From Diphasiastrum complanatum (Eukaryota; Streptophyta; Lycopodiopsida; Lycopodiales; Lycopodiaceae), in contig CM055109.1 in NCBI GenBank assembly GCA_029204225.1, positions 38,849,890-38,913,889 of the forward strand: 64,000 nt of DNA, read 5' to 3'. The notes below the pieces were generated by a model. The model had not been told where the DNA came from, did not search any database, and saw only the letters and a program-made list of their open reading frames with translations. The position numbers and the translations under genes are program-made. Positions 1-10,901 of this stretch are shown piece after piece (the first letter of the stretch is position 1; each line of letters opens with the position of its first letter).

Positions 1-190
1 ATGGATTCTCAAAGTAAAGCTGGTCTTATCATAGACAGGCTTAGTGGATCCAATTATCATTTATGGAAATTTAAGATGAAGACCTAATCGCCAACGAGTT
101 GTGGGATGTTGTTACAAGTATTGAAGTGAAGCCTGAAGATGACATAGAAGACTTGAAATGGAAATCGAAGGATGGTAAAGCTTTCATTGT
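1..190 (+). pseudogene. Ty1/copia gag N-terminal fragment
   Basis: Translation from the ATG at position 1 gives the usual copia Gag opening: MDSQSKAG, then LSGSNYHLWKFKMK, the (L/S)xGxNYxxWK motif seen at the start of plant copia Gag proteins. A small indel near 85 shifts the frame, and the next reading frame continues with ANELWDVV and a lysine/aspartate-rich stretch to about 187. The similarity then stops abruptly at a TG dinucleotide, where a putative LTR begins, so this looks like a gag gene cut by insertion of, or recombination with, another element. The window starts exactly at the ATG, so the rest of its parent element lies outside. Confidence 0.7.
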
Positions 191-1096
191 AGGGCGACGG
201 GTGGGTCCTACCACCTATAGTGTATAATACAAGTAATAATGTGCGAGGGGTACCGGCTTCCTGTGTGTATAAGACTGACCCAGTGACCACGCAAGTCGGA
301 TAAATAGAATTTGAATAAAAGGACTTTGGGCCTTAGTAGAATAAATTAATTAAAAAGCCCAAAGTCAAGTTCATAAGGTTCTAAGTTAAAAGAGAATCTC
401 TCAAACTCACATGAATCATGTGAGTTTGACCCTTTTCCTAACGAACCATTAGATTGAAGTTCATTTAGTTTGAAGGGCTAGGATACCATTGTAAATAGGC
501 CAATGAGAGCCAAGATGGCCCTTGTTATGGCCATATTTGGTTAAGGACCTGGAATAGTCCTAATATGGTAGACGGGCCCTCCAGTATTTGAGATTATGGT
601 CACGCCATGATTTAATTCCATGTCAAGGCCTGTTTGTGATTAATTACCTTGAGAGGACCCATACACTCTAATTGAGACATGTATTGCATGTCTGTGTGAC
701 AAATATAGGTAGGAGGACTGCATGAAGAGGTGTGATCTATTTATAGTTGACCTGCATGGGGGTTGCATGGTTTCATGCACAGGACTCTACTCTCTATATA
801 ATGCTTCTTGGTTTCCAAGGGGAGGTTCGAACCTGGGACCAAAGAAACTTTGGATGCCAAGCTAACCAGTTGAGCCAACCCCGTTGGGTTACTCTCTATA
901 TAATGAGGTGAGAATTCTCCCGTCGACATATTGAGTTTAGGAGACCAGGTTCTCTCTTCTCCTCTTGCTTCACATGGCATGGCTTGGGGGCTAGATCCAG
1001 TTTTGATTTAGGATTGGCTGGGTGGATTGGCTCCATAGTCTCTTCTATTGTGTTTTCCTATCCTCATCTTAGGGGCAATCCTTTAGGGTCTTTATA
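188..1096 (+). repeat. Putative 5' LTR of an LTR retrotransposon
   Basis: The segment starts with TG where the copia gag homology ends and stops just before a perfect initiator tRNA-Met primer-binding site (TGGTATCAGAGCC, 1098-1110). Its last bases (GGTCTTTATA) resemble the LTR end of the chromovirus at 23276 (GATCTTTTACA). It contains a TATA-like CTATATAAT, now duplicated by a SINE insertion. No matching 3' LTR was found in the window, so the left end is an inference. Confidence 0.5.
788..905 (-). mobile_element. tRNA-derived SINE with 16-bp target-site duplication
   Basis: An 86-bp insert (804-889) lies between two perfect copies of TACTCTCTATATAATG (788-803 and 890-905). Read on the minus strand it carries an RNA polymerase III A box (TGGCTCAACTGG, complement of 868-879) and B box (GGTTCGAACCT, complement of 823-833) at tRNA-like spacing, after GGGGTTGGC. 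This is the layout of a plant tRNA-derived SINE. It is very short, with almost no tRNA-unrelated body and only a short purine-rich tail (CCAAGAAG) next to the 3' duplication. It sits inside the upstream LTR and has duplicated that LTR's TATA-like motif. A retroposed tRNA pseudogene is the main alternative. Confidence 0.8.
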
Positions 1097-1097
1097 T

Positions 1098-1110
1098 TGG
1101 TATCAGAGCC
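1098..1110 (+). other. Primer-binding site (initiator tRNA-Met)
   Basis: TGGTATCAGAGCC, complementary to the 3' end of plant initiator tRNA-Met, the usual primer for copia and many gypsy elements. It fixes the right end of the preceding LTR. Confidence 0.75.
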
Positions 1111-4100
1111 CGACTAAGATGCGGTCACTGATGGGAGAAAGACAAGACTACATTGATTTGGAAGTTTGAAGCACTTGGGTTTCCATCCCAATTGGAGTGC
1201 TATTTCTCTCAAGAGAATTATGGAGTTGGATTCACAAATTCCGAATAAGTAGCATGCTTTTCGAAATTATGATAGAGTGCACTTATACATAGATTTTTTT
1301 GTGTAAAAGATGCTGCGAATTTGTAGGAATCTGTATGTAATTTCATGATTTCTTGAGGAGGTCTTCCAATGGTGTTGTGTGATTTGTAAGGTTAATTTGG
1401 TTACTTGGTTCATTGCTGGATTTCGCTCAGATGAAGTTATGACTTAACTGCATCAGTCCACATTGCTCTGAATCATTATTTGTTTTGTTCAAGTTCGTAG
1501 ACAATTTGAAGGGAAATTGTCTAATTTGTACGGACTGTTGGAGCACAAGCACATGATTCCAGCTATTGCATGCATAGAAGTAAGGATTGTTTACTCAAGT
1601 CCTGTAAACATGCACATTGAGAGCATAGGGTGGAGTTGTAGTTTTCAATATTCTGATTCTGAGAGGGAAGTTGAGCTATGAACGTAAGTTAAGATCAATA
1701 ACCTCTTTTTTTGGTTCAGCTCTCCGTAGAATTTTAATAAGCTTATGCTCACTTCAACATGACCTGCAAGTATTGAAATTTGGCATGGAATAATATCAGA
1801 AATTTTGAGAATTTGTTCCTCTTTGAGCTGTAGGCCGTGAGAAGCCTGGAGTCAAGCAATAGATGATTGTTGTCCAGCAATTGAATTTGTAGAAGGTAGA
1901 GAGTTGTAATCTCATTCAAAGTAAGGCTAATCTTTATGAATGAAAAAAAATTTGCTAATCACAAGTTCACCTTCGAGTTTTGCATCCCTCTGTGAGAAGA
2001 GATTAGCGCTGTCACTGGCTGTTGGTTTCTGGATCTGAGAGTCTTGCAAGAAGCCTCTTGATGTGTTGTCTTTCACCCTACAATATGAAACGCTCAGTAT
2101 AAAGCTGTCAGCGATTTAGGGCTGATGAAAGACATGAGGCTTTTGCAAAATCTATTGAAGTTGCATCCATTATTGAAGTGGAGCACATTTTGACCAGCAA
2201 GATTGGAACCCTTCCTTTCCAAAGCAGTGAGGAGCGTGAGGCTGAGGCATTGAGGTGTGATGGATTGAGCTAGAGCAAGTATAGTTCCAGGTTGTTCATT
2301 CTCTCTCTCTATTGAGGCGGATAGGTGCGGCGTGATACTCGGGAGAACGCTTCATGGAATGAAGTTGTGGCGGCCATAATGTTATTAAGAAACCCTTAGA
2401 GTTTGCTTGTGGTTTTTTTTACAAAACCCTTAAAAAAAATTACTTTGGGGTAAAGTTTGGCTTTAGATGGGTTTTTTTTTTAAATTAAGAATTCTTGGCA
2501 TGCGGTAATGGTTTCGAAAAGGAGATTCATGAGATATTTTTCCTAAACTAGCAACGAAGAATTTAATTTTCGATTCTTCGGAGCATTGCCGAGAAAATGG
2601 TGTATAGTGATATTTTGTTATCCTGACAGTCAGTTGGTGAACTAAAGTTCGCAGATTTAGGATTGGAAGCGATATTCATTCCTCATGGTTACATTTTCCA
2701 AAACGGTACCCTGTCAAAGAAAATTTGATTTTTTCTGCTACTGTGTAGATCAAGTGAACGTTTAGGCATGATACTCGTGAAAATTGAATATAAAACCGTC
2801 AAACAATATGAAATGACCAGATATGATGGGAGGTGACAGAACTCTTTATCTAAACAGTAAAAATCTGTTGGATACAGTTTAAGAGTTACTAAGATCCTAT
2901 TGGTAGGATTTTTGTCCATGTGATTTCATATTATGAGCTTGGATAGTTTTTATCAATATCGATGGAGTAATGCCAGACCAGTCAATAATTGGAAAAGCAG
3001 TCCAATTTTATTGGAAAAAATTGTAATAATAGAAATTATAAAATCGAATTCATTTCCAGTAAAATTCTATGGTGAATTATAATCAAAAGATTAGACTAGT
3101 ACTGTTTCACATACTAATAAATGATTTTTGATATATCAGATATTCAGCCCAGGTATAGGACATAAATGAAATTGTTCAGTTTCAAAATTCCTATAGCATT
3201 TAATTTCTAAACATTTACTAATGTCGTTACGTCTTCTTGAGACCTTAGTTGAAAGATTTTCAAGGAACTGAAAATTCTAAGGAGAGAAGAAGAGTAGACA
3301 TCAATGATAGTAATTGTGATTGGGAAATGTATTTCGCAATCAAGATTTTGGTAATCTCAGTAATTAATTGCTTAATATCAGATATTAATTTCCTGGAGAA
3401 AATTCATTTAGTTGAATTCATAACTGATATCCTTGTGACCATTGAGTTATCCAAAATTTTGGATGTCAATTGTGATGTTAGAAGTAGAATTAATACATGG
3501 ATTACATTAATTGTCAAAAGCTTGTCCCTAGTTTGGATGCATCAGTAGGGTTTTGAAGCTTATCATTAACCAGAAAAGATCATAATGTAATATTTAACCA
3601 TGTTAATTTTTCTGTTTAGATCACATGATCAGGTGTGGATTTGTGGTATCCATCTGATAGACATGCCAGTCATTCAAATAAATGGATTCTCTAGTGTTTG
3701 GGAACAAGAGATACTATCCTATATAAGTTATATGACAACTAGATGAGCAGTGGATCTCTAGAATATCAGATGAGTCAGTTAAGAGTTTTTCTGGAAGGAA
3801 AAGCTGATGGTATGGGACATTAGTAATTTGGAAAGGGGCTGTAAAGATCTGATGATCAATGGTGTGTTTTAGTACCTAGTCGCGATATGGGAAAAAAAAA
3901 AAACCATTTGATCGAATGTGGGATATTTTGGAAAATTTTGAGGTTTAATCTAGATCCCAATGTGGTATCTCATTATTTACGAAATCAGAGGCCCTCAAAC
4001 TATTTCTCGTTTTTTTAATTTATTTTTTACTTCTTAGTAATTTCTTGTATATAAGACATCAGACTGGTTTATATGATTCTTTTCAGCATGAAATTATTCT

Positions 4101-5390
4101 TCTGAAAGACTGTTATGTCATATAAATTACTACTTGTGTGAATAGACTTAGAATTTAGATAAATTCTAAGGTTAATGTGTTTCAATTTCTTAAGCCTAGA
4201 ATATCTCTTTTTGCATAAATGGATTTCAAAAGAATGGTAGTTTCTATCATTCGGGTTGAAAATATTTGAAGGAAAAGTTATGTTTGTAATAGAGTGAATC
4301 TTTTAGTGGATGCACTTATTACTGACTTTTTCACGTGTTTAGATATTTTCATATATCATCTTTCCGGTTAACTTTTATTGAATTTTTAATTTCACTAAAA
4401 GGAGGGGTGAATGGTGGGATAAAATTCTATTTGGGAATTTGTAGATTGCATAGTTTTCGGAAGAGAATCGGTTGTGGTATAGAAATGAGGTTTGGTCTGA
4501 AAGTAATTTCAGATAAATTTAGAGTAAGATACCTAATTGGAACTTTTTGAATAAAAGGAATTCTCTAGGGATTGTATGGACAATCTGGATCTAGAGCAGG
4601 TTGAAAGTTGCATCATTATCTATAAGTAGTACAGTGAATGGTCAAAGGTTACTAATTCCATTTCGGTTGGAATAGAAGTAAGTTTGATCAGAAGTTAAGT
4701 CTAAAAGTTCTGTATTGGATCAACCTAATCTTAGTTTTAGCACTAGGATCAGAGAGGAATTGATTAGTGGGAGAAATTATGTAATTAGAGGTAAGTGGGA
4801 TTGGAAAACTATTGAGAGTGAATGTTATTCGTCTCAGAGATTTTCTAGAAATGTTATTTACTCATGAAAAATAGAAAATCTTTTGTAGCTGAGTTACAAG
4901 ATCTCAGTGAGATATGGGAGTAACATATGTGGGTTCTGGAGAAATTTGCCAGTTAAGAATGTGTTTATGTACTGGGTCATAGTGAGATTATTCACATATG
5001 TGCACGATTAATCTTGTATGAATCTACTGTCTATTCCTGGTTACTAGAGTTATTTGGTGCACTTAACCTAATCGGTGAACATGAATATATGATCAAATAT
5101 TGTTTTAACAGATACTTGCAGAGTTAACGGATCTTTCTATGGAAGATTTATGAGTTAACTAATAAATGATTTGGATAAGGATCTAAATGTAGTGTTATAC
5201 ATGTATAATTAAAAGCTGCACCTGGACATTGAGATTTCTGAATCATAAACAATTAACTTGAGTAATTGATTACTCCATAATGAAGTTAATTGGTAAAATG
5301 ATCAGTGTCATGTGGATTCACCAAGAACTGATGGTTTGTGAATTATATTGCTTGTAAGACGCATGATTAGTGAATCATTTGGGTTCATCC
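1111..5390. other. Non-coding retroelement-like DNA
   Basis: About 4.3 kb downstream of a primer-binding site with no ORF longer than about 100 codons and no Gag, protease, integrase or reverse-transcriptase motif in any frame. It may be the internal domain of a non-autonomous LTR element (LARD type), or a decayed one. A phrase near 2585 (GCATTGCCGAGA) recurs at 5639 and 15833 inside the Tat/Athila-like LTRs, hinting at a distant relationship. No 3' LTR or polypurine tract could be identified. Confidence 0.4.
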
Positions 5391-8317
5391 AAGTTAGTCG
5401 AATTTTTGATGACATAATTTGGGCTAAAAATGAGCTATTTGAAGTTTATTTGATTCCTAGAAGAGGTTCATAATGATTATTTACTATTTTTAGTAAGTAA
5501 ATTGACATGGCACTAGCAATAGTGCTATATTTAGACATGATGCCGGTTTTACTCTATAAAGTTTAGAGATGATTTCTATAGTAATAAGTGCCTTCAAATT
5601 GGCATAATTAACGTTAATTAGAATTTACAGTTTTTTCAGCATTGCCGAGACTGCAATATTACGATGTACTCATTTTACTGCCGTTAATAAAAAGTGCCCA
5701 GATAATTTCAGGTACTGCATTAAAGTTCGAGGGGGTGTCCTAAGGTTAAGAGTATGAAGACACGTTCAGTTGCGGTTTTTAATGGAGATCAATTCAAAAT
5801 TGCTAATCTGAAGTACTGTACTGATTTTTAAATTGGAATCGATGAGTTAATGATGGAAATCTCTTACCGAATTTGGAAGTCTGGTCATCAGAAAATTTGC
5901 CTGATGGAGGTTATGTTTTCGTTTGTGAAGTTCCATTTGGGAGCAACGGTTGTTTGTTCATTAATGATTATCTGAGTTTCAATTGAAAACAACAATCGAG
6001 GTTGTAAAAGATTAAGACAGGGTGTGGGGAACGAGAATGGATGTCAGTTCAATTTATGAAGACATAAACCATTCAATTACTTGAATCTTGGAGGTCGCAA
6101 ATATGAGACTAGAAAATGGTTTTTGGAGGCCAACAATATATAAAGAGCCCTCTTTGTCAAAATGAAGGGTGAAATGGGTTTCAAAAAGAGACCTTGCCGT
6201 TCGATGAAAGTTGGTTATGGAGAGGAGGCTTCGTGGCTTTTTCAAGGAAGAAGAGGAGTGAGAGAGAGAAAAAGTGTGAAGAAGACGAGTGAGAGAGAGA
6301 AAAAGTGTGTCCAGTTTGAATAAGGAGAGTCTAGAGAACAGAGAGCAAAAGCTTTCCTTCCCTCTGTGTCATTGCTGGTCCACTGAGAGAGTTTTCCCTT
6401 GTTGTGTGAATCTTACCTGTAGTTCCCTGATCACATCACTGAGAATGGGGAAGGAAGAAATCTGAAGCAGATTGAAGGCAAACAACTGTGTGAAATCTAT
6501 TCACAAACATGCTAAATCAAATCTGATAGTTGTTGCTGAAGCAAATCTGAATTACAACAGATTTTGGAAGCCTGGAGTCCTGTGAAGCATTATCATTTCT
6601 ACTATTCTGAAGGAGGGCTTCATTCCATTGCTGCTTGCTGCTCTGAGAAGCTACTGTTCCGAAAGAGTGACCTGTGGGTGAAGAAATTTCACGCTGCCAA
6701 GAAGAGAGTCGCTGCACCATCGTGACCTGATCTGTGCCATTGAGAGGCTATTCTCAAGGGCGACCATCTGTGAAGGAAGAGACCACGCTACGTTGTTTCT
6801 AAGGAAGAGAGTGAAGGACGGCTATCTGCAGTTCTGATCAGAAGTCATGTTGTCTCTGTGTTTGAGAGGGAGCGACCTGCACCAGTGCGAATTACTTCTG
6901 TGAGAGAGAGCCTAAACAGTCATCATCGCGATCAGTGTCTGAAGGAAGAGAGAAGAGAGGAGGAGAGGACCCACGTTGGCCAGCCCACGCTTAATTTTTG
7001 GAATATTGGGAGAGACAGACCCGGTAAAGATTCCGGTGCCCACAAGTGTAAACTTGAGATTTTATATGTAAGGAGACGCAAGGGACCGGTAACAGTGACT
7101 GAAGTGAAGATTCGCTGACCGCTGACTACTGACTGTCTAGAAATCCTTAACCGTTGGATACATCCTGGGAAGTTAAGGCAGAGTCTATCTGAATCACTGA
7201 GGTAAGTTGTAATTTCATACTGATATTAAAATTACACTTAAAGAACTTCTAATGGCTGTGCCGATTGTTCCACTAAAATTTACAATGACTCTATTTGGAA
7301 GTCTGTTTTTTAGACTTTATGAAGTTTACAATCTGAAGGGCTTTTGAGTATAACTGAACTACATTTATCATTTCTGAACAGTGACGATTTGAAAATCTCA
7401 TAACTTTATCCACTGAAAGCAGTAATTGCGGTTTTCAGATTTTATAATTCTGTGAGGCCTTTATATGATTTGGCATAAGGAAAATGAACTAAACCTCATA
7501 ACGGCCATAACTTCTGCATTTCAAGTCGGATTTGAGTAAACCGAAAAGCAAAAGTGAGTGGAATCATGTGATGAATCTACTTTTGTTGGAAGAAATAGTT
7601 TTTTTTAATGACTGATTGGAAGTTATTAAGTTATCAAGAATTTAATAAAAAACAAGTCCTACAATCGGATATATAATAAGTCTCTATTATACCTATATTA
7701 GCTTGTTGGAACATACAAGCTGAATACTATCCCCAAAATTGTTGGAGCACACAATTTGGGATATTACTGTGAAGATAAGAAAGAGGAACATTGTTAAAAC
7801 ATACAATGTTGACGCCATATTGATACTTATACTAATATGGTTTTTAAAGAACGAAAGTTGAGTAAATGTACCATGAACTAATATGGAGATATTGGGAAAT
7901 AAGGATGGTATGTCTGTTACTATACATTGTTGGAACTTTCATCAAATCCCTAAACATGATCGTAGAAGCATACTCACTTTTCTATCAGAATCATGTTATC
8001 AAGAATCAATCATCCACATATATATTAACATTGAGTACACACTAGACGAAGAGTGTTGGACTACTTAGATAGTGAGATTAGTGAAACTATTACTGAATTG
8101 TTACCTGAAGGTAGCTATTCTATTTTAGCCCCGTTACATTTATGAAGAGTTTGAAACTCTCTTCTATATAAATACGGTGTATCCTATAAAGATTCAGGAT
8201 TGACTGATAGAAAATCATCGATACTCGCGTAAAGTGAAATCTGATACTTGATTTTGCTGATTTACCCCTTTGAGCATTTCTAGTTAGTTCAATCCTTTGC
8301 TAGAAAATAGTTTAACA
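5391..8317 (+). repeat. Putative 5' LTR of the Tat/Athila-like element
   Basis: 5391 to about 6920 is repeated in the split 3' copy starting at 15584, beginning with GTTAGTCGAATTTTTGATGA in both. The right end is placed at about 8317, just before a primer-site-like motif, giving about 2.9 kb. Only the first ~1.5 kb is confirmed by the second copy, so the distal half is an inference. This copy holds the uninterrupted sequence at both insertion points seen in the 3' LTR: GAGTTAATGATGG (5844-5856) and GAGACCTTGCCG (near 6190). It has no coding capacity. Confidence 0.5.
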
Positions 8318-8340
8318 TTGGTGCATCTGCTGGGAGTGTG
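8318..8340 (+). other. Putative primer-binding site, Athila/Tat style
   Basis: ATTGGTGCATCTGCTGGGAG resembles a mutated form of TTGGCGCCGTTGCCGGGGA, the stretch that typically follows the 5' LTR in plant Athila/Tat gypsy elements. It is preceded by TTTAACA, a plausible LTR end. Confidence 0.45.
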
Positions 8341-8389
8341 GATTTGATAAGGAAAAAATATTGCATATGGGCATTCCTTTTATTCCACA

Positions 8390-8409
8390 CCCCCCCCCCC
8401 CCCCCCCCC
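8390..8409 (+). repeat. Poly-C run of 20
   Basis: Twenty consecutive C residues in the 5' leader of the Tat/Athila-like element, after CACAC. The length is liable to sequencing or assembly error. Confidence 0.9.
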
Positions 8410-8685
8410 GTGAAATTATATATGAAATATTGAAGTTATTCAAATTAAAGGTCAAAGAGACACCTTTAATTGGGTTAACATATCTATCACTTTATCATAG
8501 ACTGCAAAAATATAGCATGGGCCATACAAAATGGAATTTGAGTCTATATGATGATATGAATACTATAATACTATAAGAGGAATTATTCAGGGACTCTAGA
8601 TTCGAATAAGTATTCAATAAAGATTATTTGAGACTTACTTACAAACTAGAGTGGGTAAATTCTAGAATGATATACGACGCTTGTT

Positions 8686-8880
8686 ATGGGGAGAATTAAT
8701 AGGCGTAATAAATGGATGACTGAACCAACTACACAAGAGGAATTACAAATTTTATTAGGTTCAGCAGGGTATTATAGAAAGTTTATATCTAACTTTGCAG
8801 GAATTATTAAACCATTGCTGAATTTAGTAAAAGCTGAAGTTATAATGAATTGGACCTCTGAAGGTGACTTAGCATTTTTT
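8686..8880 (+). pseudogene. Out-of-place gypsy RT/RNase H junction fragment
   Basis: A frame here encodes TTQEELQILLGSAGYYRKFI followed by SNFAGIIKPLLNLVK, the conserved 'FLGxxGYYRRFI...PL..L.K' segment linking reverse transcriptase and RNase H in Ty3/gypsy Pol. It precedes gag, whereas the element's own equivalent lies at about 12405-12480 with clearly different residues. It therefore looks like a fragment of another gypsy element incorporated into the leader, not a displaced copy of the local pol. No other Pol motif adjoins it. Confidence 0.65.
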
Positions 8881-9153
8881 TATGGTTCAACAAGCCATAC
8901 TTAGTAGTTAAATCTGACTTGGAAACGATAGGTACCCCAAGTGATAATCCTTGGGAAGGGCTATTAGAACAATTATCATTAACTACTGCGTTTAGTCCAC
9001 GCACTCTGAGAAGAGTCATACGTGATTTTCGATGATTACAAGCAGAGATAGACCATAAATCCCGTTTTGACGTAGGGGAAGAATTACCTGTATCTCTTGA
9101 AAATTTTGACATTGAATTCGAACCTGGAACACTAGAAGGAGTACTAGAATTAT

Positions 9154-10901
9154 AGGATCATAATATAGAGCTGGGTTTTGAGACACCACTTGAGGATATA
9201 CCATCTTTGATAGATAACCCAGAGGCATCATCTGATAATAATCACAAGATGGTGGGTCAACAAACCAAACCATTGGTGGTTCCTGATAATGTAGAACCTC
9301 TGCCTAAGTTACATGGGACAACACCTGAATTTACCGGAGCACCTTATGAAGATGCAAAGAGACACATTAGTGCTTTCTGGACAACTTGTTTTATAAGCAA
9401 GATAACCAACCCATATCATGAGATGATGTTCTTTGCTATTACTTTAACTGATACAGCAAGGAATTGTTATCAGAGTTTACAACAAATCTCTATAGCTACT
9501 ATTGAGGAATTCCCTAAACAGTTTTTAGTGCAGTTCAGGCCGACTCAAAATATGGATGAACTAATATTCACATTATCCACAATACAACAAGATCCTGGAG
9601 AGAATATTAGACAATATACGAGACGAGTGAGCGAGTTAGCCAGACAAGCTGCTATATTAGTAAAAATTAAACCTGAATTGTTATTATCGTTTTATCTGAG
9701 AGGATTAAAAAGGGATATACAATTGGCTATGAGACAATTGGCTCCATTAGAAGGGGCAATACAAAAGGCCATAATAATAGAGGAAGCACAATTGACTGCG
9801 AGAGATCTGTCAAAAGGTATGAGCTCCATGGATAAGGCTTATGATCGAACAAGGGCAAATTTTCCTCCAGTGTTGTCAAGTAATAGACAACTCTATGATG
9901 TAACCCCTCTTCAGTCTCGAAACCCCTATAGAGATGTGGATAATGCTAAGGGGAGTTTTCAAGTATATGACAGAGTTCCACACAATCAGCTTGCACTACC
10001 GTCTAATAGACCAAATCAGGTACAATTAGTTGAGCCAAATTATGAAAGTGCTGGATCTAATAATGGTATTGAGGATGTTAAAGAAATGTTGAAAGGATAT
10101 ATGGATATTATGAGTGGACAATTCACATCTCTAGCATCGGATGTAAATTTTTTAAAGCGACAACAAAATGTGATAGGACAACATAAACCTTTTAGTGACG
10201 ATATAACTCCAAAGGTAGTCTGTCGTTATTGTAAGGGGCCTCATTTTAACCGAAATTGTTCTGATACTGTCTGTAATTATTGTAAAAAAACAGGCCATTT
10301 GGAAGACGGATGTTGGGTACGACGTAAAGCCTTGAATGAAGGAACTAATTTACCAAGACCAATAAATCATCGTTCACAAGATGCATGAATGAATAATACT
10401 CCTGAACCTGCTCAAATATTACAAAGAGATAATAGACGAGAATTGAAAGGAAAATCTAAAGTTAGTGATCAAGGATCACCAGTGAATTTTATAGAAAAAT
10501 CTGATTCATTAATGGACAGGAGAAAAGGATCTGTGTTGGCAATCACTAGAAGTAAGCTTAATAAAGGTCTACCAAAGAGTGATTTGACCAAACAAATTAA
10601 AAAATCGATATCAAAGAATAAGGTAACATTCCATGAACCTCTATAGGAAGAACTTGAGAATCAGGCGGAAGTAGATGAATTGAAAGATAACACAGAGACT
10701 CCTAATTTAGATCATGAAGAACAAGGAGAGACTTCTACAATAGTTGGTAATAAACCTTCTAGAAAAGTGACCGTTAAGCCAACAAGAAAGGATACTGTTA
10801 GACCCCTGGTTCGTAAGAGAAGAAATCATTCTAAAAATAATGCGGAGGGGAGGGCTATGAGAGTAGTGCCAATCCCTATGCAAAAGGCAATGGATGATTA
10901 A
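9154..10901 (+). pseudogene. Gypsy Gag with two zinc knuckles (Tat/Athila-like)
   Basis: The main open stretch (to the TGA at 10386-10388, about 393 codons) encodes a retrotransposon Gag/capsid domain, including the region around TPEFTGAPYEDAKRHISAFW and a later PGENIRQYTRRVSELARQA. Two CCHC zinc knuckles follow: CRYCKGPHFNRNC and CNYCKKTGHLEDGC (about 10220-10310), the nucleic-acid-binding part of nucleocapsid. The frame is open back to a stop at about 9151 and no clear ATG opens it, so the N-terminus is uncertain. After the TGA the same frame continues, broken by a TAG at 10644, with a basic lysine/serine-rich linker to 10901. Expected role: virion-like particle assembly and RNA packaging for this element. 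Confidence 0.75.

Noticed and set aside
804-889. Functional tRNA gene on the minus strand
   Set aside because: A and B boxes are present but the cloverleaf is poor, and the 16-bp flanking duplications show a retroposed SINE-like copy.
6858-7118. 86-codon plus-strand ORF in the 5' LTR
   Set aside because: Lies inside LTR sequence, is not conserved in the second LTR copy and matches no domain.
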